NCBI RefSeq assembly: GCF_011604685.1
Contig: NZ_CP050063.1
Span: 1,200,501 to 1,264,500, forward strand
DNA from: Spirosoma aureum
GTDB lineage: Bacteria > Bacteroidota > Bacteroidia > Cytophagales > Spirosomataceae
DNA length: 64,000 nt
Reading direction: 5' to 3'
Below, one piece after another: positions 26,579 to 35,114 of the stretch. Position 1 is the first letter of the stretch. Every line of letters begins with the position of its first letter. A program made the position numbers and the translations under genes. The notes below the pieces were generated by a model that saw only the letters and a program-made list of their open reading frames with translations, was not told where the DNA came from and ran no database searches.

Positions 26579-27484
26579 ATGATCTCAGTAGTAATTCCGA
26601 CCTTTAATGCTGCTCAATATTTACCAAAATTACTTTTAGCATTGAGCACACAAACTATACAATATGAGTTAATCATTCTTGATTCAGAATCAACAGATGA
26701 TACGTGTTTATTACTTTCAAAAGCAGCCATTCCTTTTATAACGGTTCCCAAATCTAGCTTTAATCATGGTACTACACGAAATCTAGGAGTCGAATTATCA
26801 AAGTATGAAATTGTAGTTTTTTTAACCCAGGATGCTTTGCCGGCATCTGATACAACTTTGGAAGCGTTAGTGAAAGGACTTCAAAATGATGCAAATTCGG
26901 CTATGGCTTATGGTAGACAATTGCCTTATCCTGAGACTGATATATTTGGCCGTTTTGCTAGATATATTAATTATCCTGAACAAAGTTTAGTGAAGAGCAA
27001 ATCGATGATACCGCAACTTGGTATTAAGACTTGCTCTTGTTCAAATTCGTTTGCAGTTTATAAAAAGACTTTGCTAAAACAGATTGGTGGCTTTCCTAAA
27101 AATACAATCTTGGGGGAAGATGTAACTGTGGCAGCACGTTTTATTTTAGATGGTTATTCGTTAGTCTATTGTGCCGAAGCTCAAGTTTATCATTCTCACA
27201 CCTATTCAATTCCTGAAGAATTTCGACGTTATTTTGATATAGGGGTTTTTCATCAGCAACAACGAGAAATTCTAAAAGCATTTAGAAAAGCTGAAGCAGA
27301 AGGCTTTCGGTATGTTCTAGATGAAAGTAATTATTTAATTCAAATGAATAAGAAACGATTACTGCCAATGCAATATGTAAGAACTGTTGCCAAGCTGGTC
27401 GGTTATCGGGCAGGAAAACTTTTTAATTACTTTCCTATTTTTTTAAATAGAAAGTTAAGTATGCATCGCTCTTTTTGGAAATAG
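26579..27484 (+). CDS. Glycosyltransferase family 2 protein (rhamnosyltransferase-like)
   Basis: ISVVIPTFNAAQYLPKLL, IILDSESTDDT and FNHGTTRNLGVEL followed by FLTQDALP make up a GT2 subgroup often labelled rhamnosyltransferase; the Gln-Asp pair takes the DxD place. GGFPKNTILGEDVTVAARFIL is the conserved acceptor-side GED-like motif. Length 301 residues. It is the last plus-strand sugar gene before the convergent beta-helix gene, with which it shares only a 3-base gap. The deoxysugar donor is an inference that would fit the GMD-like enzyme at 11.9 kb. Confidence 0.9.
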   Translation: MISVVIPTFNAAQYLPKLLLALSTQTIQYELIILDSESTDDTCLLLSKAAIPFITVPKSSFNHGTTRNLGVELSKYEIVVFLTQDALPASDTTLEALVKGLQNDANSAMAYGRQLPYPETDIFGRFARYINYPEQSLVKSKSMIPQLGIKTCSCSNSFAVYKKTLLKQIGGFPKNTILGEDVTVAARFILDGYSLVYCAEAQVYHSHTYSIPEEFRRYFDIGVFHQQQREILKAFRKAEAEGFRYVLDESNYLIQMNKKRLLPMQYVRTVAKLVGYRAGKLFNYFPIFLNRKLSMHRSFWK

Positions 27485-27487
27485 ATA

Positions 27488-29119
27488 TTAAGTCAATGGT
27501 ATAGGGTCGTTTATGAAAAAATCACTTTGTAGTTCGCTATACCCTTCATAGTATATTGGCTCTCCCGTACCACTGCCTGATATTTTTGGAATGAGTGTCA
27601 CTGTTCCAATGTTATTGTTTAATGTAAGATTAACTAATATACCTGTGATATTTAAATAAGTCGGATCTGTTACACTATGATCTAGTGTAATAATTGTTAC
27701 AGATTGAGGATCGAGTACACCATCATAACGTTGGTTAACTACAATTTGGGCTTGAAAGCATAAAGCCGCTGCCTTTCCAGATCCATATCCCCCTGCTTTA
27801 ATCACACCATCAATCCACACTCTATAAAAACCACTGTTATTACTTAATGTAGCTTGTCTGGCCTCTTGAAATTGAAGTATGTTTATTTGATTTAATGAAC
27901 CAATTACGCCTGAAACAATAATATTATTTGTAAGTAATTTTAAGCGACCATTACGTTTTTCAAATGGATTTGATGTATTAAAAACCACGTTAGTTGCCCT
28001 TTTTAATAAGTTCGCTGATATTATATAGGTATTATTTGGAACAGTCAGACAATTTATTTCGCTATTAATTATGTACCCTGCTGCTTGCTGTGTTCCTCCA
28101 CCGCTTGGTGCATGATATATAATTAAGCGGTTTCGTTCCGAGCCATTAGGTTGGGATATATATGCTTTTAGGCCAGCTACTATAGAGTTCGTTACATCGA
28201 TTAATTCTGTACTAGGGGTTGTCGCATTAGCTGCTACAATTTCAAGCGTACAATTTTCAAATCCGCTATTAAGTACCTGTAGTACACGTGAAAAGGATTC
28301 TACAGTTGCATGTATTTTCAAATTGATCGTTGAAATAAGACATAGTACGGCTGTTTCATTAGTACCTGTGCTTGCTGTAATCCGACTTATATATCCCTGA
28401 AAGTTAACGCTATTTGTGCCAATTAGAATCATTCCTGGTTGGCGTTTTTCAAGGGATTGTAATGAAGTAGCGTTAATATTAACCACTCCCATTGATCCAG
28501 TCCCTGTTGCTAGAGTTTGGTAGGCACTGGAAGCGGTATAGTTTATATTCGTTGTGACAATATTTGATGTATAACTTAATAGGAGAGGAGTATTGGCCCT
28601 TATAAGACATTCATGAATGAAAAATTCTTCGCTGCGAATATTTAGGAGCCCAAGAGATCCTAAACCACCGTTAGCTGATGGTAAATCGTTCAATTGACAA
28701 TAGCAATTCCTTATTCCACAGTTTAAGCCGCCATTAGTGGTGCGTGCAAACTGAATTCCTAGAGCAGATGGATTGGTAGCTGTAGCTCCATTCGAAGAAA
28801 TAAATGAGAAGCTTTCGCAGCCGGAATTAGACGAACCAGTAAAGTCGAACATGGGTCTACTTCCTGTATTACCGATTATATTAGTATTTAAATATGAGCC
28901 ACCATCACCCTTCAGCCATATTCCAGAGGTATTGGTTAAATTAATAGATGTGCCTATCAAATAATAGCCGGCGGGAAAGTAGACAGTTGCCCGATAAGGA
29001 GTTCCAGTGTTGAAGCTCAGTGATTTAGCAAAATTGACAGCTTGCTGGATGGCTGCCGAATCATCGACTGATCCGTCTCCTTTAGCGTTAAAAGGAGCAT
29101 CTTTAACATTTATTGCCAT
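27488..29119 (-). CDS. Pectate-lyase-superfamily beta-helix protein without signal peptide
   Basis: The N-terminus begins at once with the Pectate_lyase_3 motif (INVKDAPFNAKGDGSVDDSAAIQQ), then TVYFPAGYYLIGTSINL and IWLKGDGGSY. The remainder is Asn/Thr/Ser-rich beta-helix, ending in a beta-rich domain. No signal peptide or sorting domain is seen in 543 residues, unlike the exported relative at 17.9 kb, so localisation is unclear; phage tail-spike proteins share this form. It converges on the rhamnosyltransferase-like gene and is divergent from the repeat protein at 29.3 kb. Enzymatic activity cannot be assigned. Confidence 0.78.
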   Translation of the reverse strand: MAINVKDAPFNAKGDGSVDDSAAIQQAVNFAKSLSFNTGTPYRATVYFPAGYYLIGTSINLTNTSGIWLKGDGGSYLNTNIIGNTGSRPMFDFTGSSNSGCESFSFISSNGATATNPSALGIQFARTTNGGLNCGIRNCYCQLNDLPSANGGLGSLGLLNIRSEEFFIHECLIRANTPLLLSYTSNIVTTNINYTASSAYQTLATGTGSMGVVNINATSLQSLEKRQPGMILIGTNSVNFQGYISRITASTGTNETAVLCLISTINLKIHATVESFSRVLQVLNSGFENCTLEIVAANATTPSTELIDVTNSIVAGLKAYISQPNGSERNRLIIYHAPSGGGTQQAAGYIINSEINCLTVPNNTYIISANLLKRATNVVFNTSNPFEKRNGRLKLLTNNIIVSGVIGSLNQINILQFQEARQATLSNNSGFYRVWIDGVIKAGGYGSGKAAALCFQAQIVVNQRYDGVLDPQSVTIITLDHSVTDPTYLNITGILVNLTLNNNIGTVTLIPKISGSGTGEPIYYEGYSELQSDFFINDPIPLT

Positions 29120-29252
29120 TTAATTCAAGTTAAAATAACATTTTTAAGGTTATGTTGCTTACCTTAGTGTTACTAAACGGATTGTTGTTAAAAGTGTTTA
29201 TTATACACAAACATCACATGGTTTGCTTTAATGTTCAGGATTTATCTTGACT

Positions 29253-29284
29253 TTTGTAGGTTATTATTATTAATTGTACACTTG
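29253..29284 (+). promoter_or_regulatory. Candidate promoter of the repeat-protein gene
   Basis: TTTG (29253-29256), 20 bases, then TACACTTG (29277-29284), one mismatch from TAnnTTTG. It ends 27 bases before the ATG at 29312. Confidence 0.45.
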
Positions 29285-29311
29285 TGATTTACTTGCTAAA
29301 CTTTTAGGAAT

Positions 29312-31231
29312 ATGAGAAAGTTTTTACTTGGCATCTTACTGTCATTTTATTTGATGACTGTAGAGTCTTATGGCCAAACAAATTACGTTGCAACAACTCC
29401 ATCTTCGGCTACACCAGGTTCTGATAATACTCTTGTTGGAGTAGGTGCTGGTAATCTCAATATGAGTGGCGCAAGTAATCTGTTTGTTGGGCGGGGAACT
29501 GGCATTCAAAATATGGCTGGTACACAGAATGTATTTATGGGCGCTTTAGCCGGTAACCAAAACGGATCAGGTCAAAGTAACTCATTTGTAGGGTTTAGTT
29601 CAGGCTTTAATAACACATCAGGTAACAACAATACATTTCTGGGTTCTTCCGCTGGTTATACGAACAGCACTGGATACAACAATGCATTTCTAGGTAATAG
29701 AGCCGGCTTTTTTAACTCAACAGGAAATAATAATGCATTTCTAGGTACCGGAGCGGGATATGCTAATACTAGTGGCAATGATAACACTTTTATAGGTTCG
29801 GATGCGGGATCTTCGAATACCATTGGTAAGGAAAATGTATTTATAGGGTCACTTTCAGGAGCAAGTAATAGTGAAGGAACGGGAAATGTTTTCGTTGGTT
29901 TAAACACAGGACAAAACAATACAACGGGATCCAATAATGCTTTTATTGGCTATAAGTCTGGTTTGTCAAATACAACTGGTACCTACAATGCCTTTATTGG
30001 TTACCAGACAGGTCTTTCTAATACGACAGGATATTCGAATTCATTTATTGGTTTTGCGGCAGGCCAAGCTAATACTACAGGAGCTAATAATTCTTTCATT
30101 GGTAATAATGCAGGTCAAGCCAATACAACAGGCGCTGATAATTCTTTTATTGGCACTTACGCAGGATATACGAATACTACCGGTTCAAGTAACGCTTTTA
30201 TCGGGCATGCCGCGGGTACTTTCAATACAACGGGAACGGGGAATGCTTTCATAGGTTCATTTGCAGGATATTATACCACTACCGGCATAGGTAATGCTTT
30301 TGTAGGTATACGAGCAGGACAAAATACTACTACTGGTAATGGTAATACATTTCTGGGTGGTGCAGCAGGTTTTGGTAATACTACAGGTGGGCAGAATACT
30401 TACTTGGGCCAAAATGCGGGCTCTACAGGCAATGTATCAGGTACTAATAATGTTTTTATAGGCTATGGGGCAGGTGTGAATGCCGCTGGAACTGTAGTTA
30501 ATAATTCAGCAGCTATTGGAGCTAATGCAATTGTTACCCAGAGTAATTCACTTGTGCTTGGTGGAACAGGGGCTAATGCTATCAATGTTGGTATCGGTAA
30601 TACGGCCCCAGCCAATAAATTGGAAATTACCCAGGGAACGGCTGGGAATAGTGGGTTACGGTTTACGAACCTGACCTCCGGATCACCGGCTACTGCCCTT
30701 AACCAAACGAAGTTCTTAACCGTTAATGCTCAGGGTGATGTAGTTTTAGGTAGCCTTAATAGCTCGGCTCGCGTTGGTGCAGAGGATGCAGATGCTAGTT
30801 GGAAAGTAGCCGGAGATAACATCCAGAATACGAATACAGGTGGTGTTGTGATCGGTCCTGGAGTAAGCAAGACACCAGTCGGCTATCGGTTGTATGTAGC
30901 CGATGGAGTGTTGACCGAGAAAGTAAAAGTAGCTGTTAAGAGTACCAATGACTGGTCTGACCGGGTTTTTGAACAGGGTTATCGGCTGAAAAGCTTAGCA
31001 GAAGTAGAGTCTTATATTCACCAGGCGAAACATTTACCAGGCGTGCCTTCCGCGGATGAAGTTGTTAAAGAGGGTGTAGACGTTGGGCAAATGCAGGCGA
31101 AACTCCTTGAGAAAGTAGAAGAGCTTACACTTTATGTAATTGAGTTGAAAAAACAGAATGATGCGTTAAAACAGAAGAGCACTCAACTAGAGAATCGCAT
31201 CAATAAACTCCACTCTAAAGCCCGTAAGTAA
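29312..31231 (+). CDS. Surface protein with about 20 copies of a 17-residue YadA-head-like repeat
   Basis: A signal peptide (LLGILLSFYLMTVESYGQ) precedes about 20 tandem copies of a 17-residue unit of form NNxFIGxxAGxxNTTGx (residues about 38-410). A 20-residue spacing appears once near the end. The unit resembles the left-handed beta-roll of trimeric autotransporter heads. The C-terminal 110 residues contain WSDRVFEQGYRLKSLAEVE, HLPGVPSADEV and a coiled coil (LLEKVEELTLYVIELKKQND), a module common at the end of Bacteroidota surface and tail-fibre-like proteins. The next gene starts after one base, so the two are probably one operon. It is probably an adhesin or a scaffold on the cell surface. 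Confidence 0.85.
   Translation: MRKFLLGILLSFYLMTVESYGQTNYVATTPSSATPGSDNTLVGVGAGNLNMSGASNLFVGRGTGIQNMAGTQNVFMGALAGNQNGSGQSNSFVGFSSGFNNTSGNNNTFLGSSAGYTNSTGYNNAFLGNRAGFFNSTGNNNAFLGTGAGYANTSGNDNTFIGSDAGSSNTIGKENVFIGSLSGASNSEGTGNVFVGLNTGQNNTTGSNNAFIGYKSGLSNTTGTYNAFIGYQTGLSNTTGYSNSFIGFAAGQANTTGANNSFIGNNAGQANTTGADNSFIGTYAGYTNTTGSSNAFIGHAAGTFNTTGTGNAFIGSFAGYYTTTGIGNAFVGIRAGQNTTTGNGNTFLGGAAGFGNTTGGQNTYLGQNAGSTGNVSGTNNVFIGYGAGVNAAGTVVNNSAAIGANAIVTQSNSLVLGGTGANAINVGIGNTAPANKLEITQGTAGNSGLRFTNLTSGSPATALNQTKFLTVNAQGDVVLGSLNSSARVGAEDADASWKVAGDNIQNTNTGGVVIGPGVSKTPVGYRLYVADGVLTEKVKVAVKSTNDWSDRVFEQGYRLKSLAEVESYIHQAKHLPGVPSADEVVKEGVDVGQMQAKLLEKVEELTLYVIELKKQNDALKQKSTQLENRINKLHSKARK
29423..30545 (+). repeat. 51-bp coding tandem repeats (about 20 copies)
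   Basis: The DNA period of 51 bases mirrors the 17-residue protein unit. Copies differ at many third positions, so they are old or under selection. The array is coding, not a CRISPR. Confidence 0.85.
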
Positions 31232-31232
31232 T

Positions 31233-31766
31233 ATGAAGCTATTAACTATACTAGCGGGCTGCTGTCTTGCCCTGACTAGTCAGGCGCAGAATCCACCGAA
31301 AAATCTTCGGATTCAACTGAGCTATGAAAAGGCCGGCCAATACCTTCAACAAGCGGTTGAAACTATAGAAGCCACAAATACGATAGGTCTGGCCAGTACT
31401 GTCGACTATAAAGCGGGTCGTTCTATTACATTGATGGCTGGTTTTGAAGCCAAGTCGGGAAGCACTTTTACCGCTAATATTCAGCCCGTTACTAGTAAAG
31501 GGGAACTTTTATTGCAATTGAAGGCATACCCGAATCCATTTGAGCATTCAACAAGAATCGATTACTATCTTCCAGCCGATGGCGTTGTCAACTTGTGGGT
31601 TATCGATGCGCAGGGTAAGATAGTCGGCCAGTTAATACAGGGAGAGAACCAATCAGCTGGTAAGCATCAACTGGAATGGAAACCTTCAGCTTTGGAAGCA
31701 GGTATATACATACCCATTATTGAAGCTAATCAGCAAAAAGTGACTACTCGTATCGTAAAGAAATAA
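31233..31766 (+). CDS. Small T9SS type A sorting-domain protein
   Basis: A signal peptide (LLTILAGCCLALTSQAQ) is followed by a short beta-rich region with GLASTVDYKAGRSITLMAGFEAKSG, a form of the 3-coathanger/GEVT-like module common before sorting domains. The C-terminal 80 residues are a T9SS type A domain, with KAYPNPFEHSTRIDYYLP, VIDAQGKIV and a final lysine-rich VTTRIVKK. The protein is therefore expected to be exported and anchored at the cell surface. At 177 residues it has almost no functional domain of its own. It starts one base after the repeat protein and ends at a strong hairpin. Confidence 0.88.
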   Translation: MKLLTILAGCCLALTSQAQNPPKNLRIQLSYEKAGQYLQQAVETIEATNTIGLASTVDYKAGRSITLMAGFEAKSGSTFTANIQPVTSKGELLLQLKAYPNPFEHSTRIDYYLPADGVVNLWVIDAQGKIVGQLIQGENQSAGKHQLEWKPSALEAGIYIPIIEANQQKVTTRIVKK

Positions 31767-31780
31767 TAGGGAATTACTTC

Positions 31781-31827
31781 ATTCATAAAAAAGGCCTGTG
31801 TTTACTGCACAGGCCTTTTTTATGAAT
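31781..31827. terminator. Strong terminator after the repeat-protein operon
   Basis: A perfect 20-bp stem (31781-31800 with 31808-31827) around a 7-nt loop, with core AAGGCCTGTG/CACAGGCCTT and A/T runs on both sides. Confidence 0.93.
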
Positions 31828-31937
31828 ATTTAGATCCATTATTTAGTACGATGTATAAATCTAAACAGAAAGTCTGAACACGTAAACTCAAAAAGTAAGC
31901 GGGTTAGCAATAAAGACGAACTTCAGGCATTATTATT

Positions 31938-33506
31938 GTGAGTTTATTTTCTCACTCTACCCGACAATCAATGCATAATTGTTTAAGGTCAGGTTTCTTA
32001 CACTACTTTGTTGGTATACTCACCGGTTTTGCTTCTTCCGCGCAGGCTCAATCAATCCGTCAACCTAATTATTACACTGCTGAAATAGGAACCTATGTGG
32101 CTTCCTCAACAGAAACTCCATTTTGGTTAAGAGCGAATCAGTATGGTATTGTCCCCAACAGATCCCCTTTGGCGACGTTTCGGGCTGGTGTCTACAGTGG
32201 TTACGATTCCACTCAACATAGTACAGGAAGGTGGCATGATTCAAGGTATGATTTTGCTTATGGTCTTAATGTAGTCGTTAATACGACCCAAAATCAATTG
32301 TCCTACGAACATAATGTGTTATTGCCTGAAGCCTATGTAAAAGTGCGTCGCGGTATTTTCGAGCTTTATGTCGGTCGGCAGCGGGAAAAATTCGGCCTGG
32401 CGGATTCGACATTGTCAACAGGTTCGTATGCCTGGTCAGGAAACGCCATGCCTGTTCCTAAAATCCAGATATCTATTCCCGTTTTCACGCCTATTGGCTT
32501 TACAAAAGGTTGGGTCGCCGTCCAGGGTACGTTTGCGCATGGTTATCTGGATGCCCAGGGTTATATTCAAAACACCATGCTACACCAAAAGTCTTTGTAC
32601 CTACGTGTAGGGCGGGAGCGGGATCCTGTGCGTGTATATGGGGGACTCAACCATCAGGCCGTTTGGGGGGGACATGCAACAGATCCTACAGGCATTCCAG
32701 GAACTATTCCGGTTGGTGGTAAACTGCCGAATGGTTTAATTAACTATCTGTATGTAGTGAGTACAATTAATTCGGGCCGTACAGATACGCAGCAATATAC
32801 CTTTTTTGATTTGACAAATCGGGTGGGTAATCACCTTGGCTCGATCGATCTGGCCGCTGAGTTCGATTTGGTGCGTCATACCTTGTATATGTACAGACAG
32901 AATTTATACGAAGACGGCTCCCTGTTTTATTTAATTAATATCGCCGATGGTTTGAATGGCATCCGTTTACGTCGGAATGATCCAAATGCAATTGTGCGGG
33001 ATTTTTTGTTTGAGTTTCTCAATACAACCAGTCAGGGTGGTCCTGAATTTATTATTGATAATCCTGATAAACGAGGGAAAGATGATTATTTTAATCATCA
33101 ACAATATCGGGATGGCTGGGCTTATCGCCAACATACGATTGGCACCCCTTTTATTGCCCCTGCCCTCGGCGCACAAGACCAGTATCCATATGGGACATTT
33201 ACCAGAAATAATAGATTATATGTCTTTCATGTAGGAATGGCTGGAAGTCTACCGATACAGGGAAGTCTGCTGACGAGCCCTATTTCCTATCAGGTGAAGT
33301 TGTCATTTAGCCGAAACTTTGGCACTTATGACAATCCTTTTCCAACGATTCGAAACCAGTTTTCAGGATATGCAAGTATAGTGGCTCCTTTAGATCTTTT
33401 AGGGGGTATTCACCTAACCGGTAGTATTGCTACAGATGCTGGAACATTGTATCAGAATGGAATAGGGGGATATATTAGCCTGAAGAAAAACTGGCAGGCC
33501 CGATAG
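31938..33506 (+). CDS. Capsule assembly Wzi family outer-membrane protein (copy 1)
   Basis: Wzi-type beta-barrels bind capsule at the outer surface. A signal peptide (YFVGILTGFASSAQAQ) precedes YTAEIGTYVASSTETPFWLRANQYG, which opens the family domain. Further family segments are VKVRRGIFELYVGRQREKFG, STGSYAWSGNAMPVPKIQI and the barrel-end strands. The start is either GTG at 31938 or ATG at 31971. It is clearly paralogous to the gene at 35115, sharing long aligned motifs through the whole length; the two flank the initiating transferase. Role: anchoring or organising the polysaccharide made by this locus. Confidence 0.9.
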   Translation: MSLFSHSTRQSMHNCLRSGFLHYFVGILTGFASSAQAQSIRQPNYYTAEIGTYVASSTETPFWLRANQYGIVPNRSPLATFRAGVYSGYDSTQHSTGRWHDSRYDFAYGLNVVVNTTQNQLSYEHNVLLPEAYVKVRRGIFELYVGRQREKFGLADSTLSTGSYAWSGNAMPVPKIQISIPVFTPIGFTKGWVAVQGTFAHGYLDAQGYIQNTMLHQKSLYLRVGRERDPVRVYGGLNHQAVWGGHATDPTGIPGTIPVGGKLPNGLINYLYVVSTINSGRTDTQQYTFFDLTNRVGNHLGSIDLAAEFDLVRHTLYMYRQNLYEDGSLFYLINIADGLNGIRLRRNDPNAIVRDFLFEFLNTTSQGGPEFIIDNPDKRGKDDYFNHQQYRDGWAYRQHTIGTPFIAPALGAQDQYPYGTFTRNNRLYVFHVGMAGSLPIQGSLLTSPISYQVKLSFSRNFGTYDNPFPTIRNQFSGYASIVAPLDLLGGIHLTGSIATDAGTLYQNGIGGYISLKKNWQAR

Positions 33507-33692
33507 AATAATACACTGCATATTAAACCTATCAACAGATCATGTCAACAAATAGGATAAAAATCACTACATTGCGGGGCATTGTGATGAACCGTAGGAT
33601 AATTTTAAGAAATGACGCCAATTTCAGGCATTATATTAGCCCTACAAGTGTAAATAAGTAGTAGTACTAGTCCGCACACTAAATCAATTAAT

Positions 33693-35072
33693 ATGAGGCA
33701 TCGTTATTCCATATTATTCTTTCCGCTCCATGTGATAGTTGATTTCCTGAGCCTGAATGCGGCTTTTATTGGTGCGTATGGAATAAAGTTTGGAACGATT
33801 GATCCCGTTTTTGAACCACCTTACGCTACATTATGGTGGGTTTTTAATTTGATCTGGTTAGTAGAGATTCTATTATTTAAACCCTACATTTTCCCGCGCC
33901 AGCTTTTTAAGGCTGACCATTTAATCAAAAAAATGTTTGTTCTGATGGCCGTTCATATGGCTGTCATTGCCTTATATTGGGTTGCTGTTAAAGGGTATTA
34001 TTATTCACGAGAGCATTTAGCCATTACTTATGGAATATTTGCTAGCTTGGGAATAGCCTTTCGGATCGGGGGGTTGATTTTTTTAAAGGAATATCGTGCC
34101 AGAGGGTACAATAACCGCAAATATATTGTAGTAGGATACGGCAAATTGGCAACTACAATTCGCGGTTTTTATGACGCTCATCCTGAAATGGGATTCCATT
34201 TCTACGGCTATTTTGATGAACCCACAACCGATACCGCTACGTTGCTAAGAGGGGGTTACGATCAACTTCTTGATTATGTTCGAATTAATCAAATCGACTG
34301 TGTCTATTGCTGTATGCCTTACATTGATAATGGCCGCCTAAAGGATATTGTAGACGATGCTGAAGAAGTTGACTATCAGGTAAAGCTTTTAGTTGACTTT
34401 AGAGGATTTCTGGCAAGAGGTGCTTCTGTTGAGTACCATGATATTCTGCCAGTGCTGAATCTGTCGTCGCAGATGCTCGCTGATTTTCAGGTTAATACAC
34501 TTAAGCGGGGTTTTGATATCGCTTTCTCACTTGGCGTACTGCTTTTTGGGGCTCCTGTTTTTTTACTAATGGCGCTTATAACCCGCCTTACTTCAGAAGG
34601 GCCAGTGCTTTATGCACAGGAGCGTATTGGACGTAATGGGAAACCGTTTCGTATCTATAAATTCCGTAGTATGTACATTAACGCGGAAACCAATGGCCCC
34701 GTGCTGTCAGCGGGTAATCGTGATGGTCGTATTACATCTTGGGGATGGTTTATGCGTCAGACCAGACTGGATGAATTACCTCAATTTTTTAACGTACTCA
34801 AAGGAGATATGTCTGTTGTTGGGCCACGTCCGGAGCGACAGTTCTTCATTGACCAGATTGTTGAGGTAGCTCCTGAATACCGCTCATTACTTAAAGTTAA
34901 GCCGGGGATTACATCAATTGGCCAAATCAAATTTGGCTATGCTGCTAATATTGAAGAAATGGTGCAGCGTTTACGATATGATCTACTCTATCCTGAGCGT
35001 CGGTCTTTCCTGTTTGATATGTGGATAATTGCCCAAACAGTTCGGGTGATGGTACAGGGCCGTGGTAAGTAG
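33693..35072 (+). CDS. Undecaprenyl-phosphate sugar-1-phosphate transferase (WbaP/WcaJ-like)
   Basis: This polyisoprenyl-phosphate hexose-1-phosphate transferase would start repeat-unit synthesis by loading the first sugar on undecaprenyl phosphate. Four N-terminal transmembrane segments precede a CoA-binding-like domain (KYIVVGYGKLATTIRGF). The catalytic domain begins at TLKRGFDIAFSLGVLLFGAP, with EGPVLYAQERIGRNGKPF, YKFRSMY, RQTRLDELPQFFNVLKGDMS and VGPRPERQFF. Length 459 residues, full-size. It sits between the two Wzi genes rather than with the other assembly genes. Confidence 0.95.
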   Translation: MRHRYSILFFPLHVIVDFLSLNAAFIGAYGIKFGTIDPVFEPPYATLWWVFNLIWLVEILLFKPYIFPRQLFKADHLIKKMFVLMAVHMAVIALYWVAVKGYYYSREHLAITYGIFASLGIAFRIGGLIFLKEYRARGYNNRKYIVVGYGKLATTIRGFYDAHPEMGFHFYGYFDEPTTDTATLLRGGYDQLLDYVRINQIDCVYCCMPYIDNGRLKDIVDDAEEVDYQVKLLVDFRGFLARGASVEYHDILPVLNLSSQMLADFQVNTLKRGFDIAFSLGVLLFGAPVFLLMALITRLTSEGPVLYAQERIGRNGKPFRIYKFRSMYINAETNGPVLSAGNRDGRITSWGWFMRQTRLDELPQFFNVLKGDMSVVGPRPERQFFIDQIVEVAPEYRSLLKVKPGITSIGQIKFGYAANIEEMVQRLRYDLLYPERRSFLFDMWIIAQTVRVMVQGRGK

Positions 35073-35114
35073 CTGCTAAAGCGGCCGGTACTAGTCCATC
35101 TTTTTTCTCTCTTT

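Noticed and set aside
29937..30254. Long second-frame open stretch inside the repeat gene
   Set aside because: It is a by-product of the 51-bp period keeping other frames open; the real frame has a signal peptide and a known C-terminal module.
29423..30545. Regular 51-bp repeats that could suggest a CRISPR or satellite array
   Set aside because: The repeats are in frame with a 17-residue protein unit, have no unique spacers, and sit inside an intact exported protein gene.
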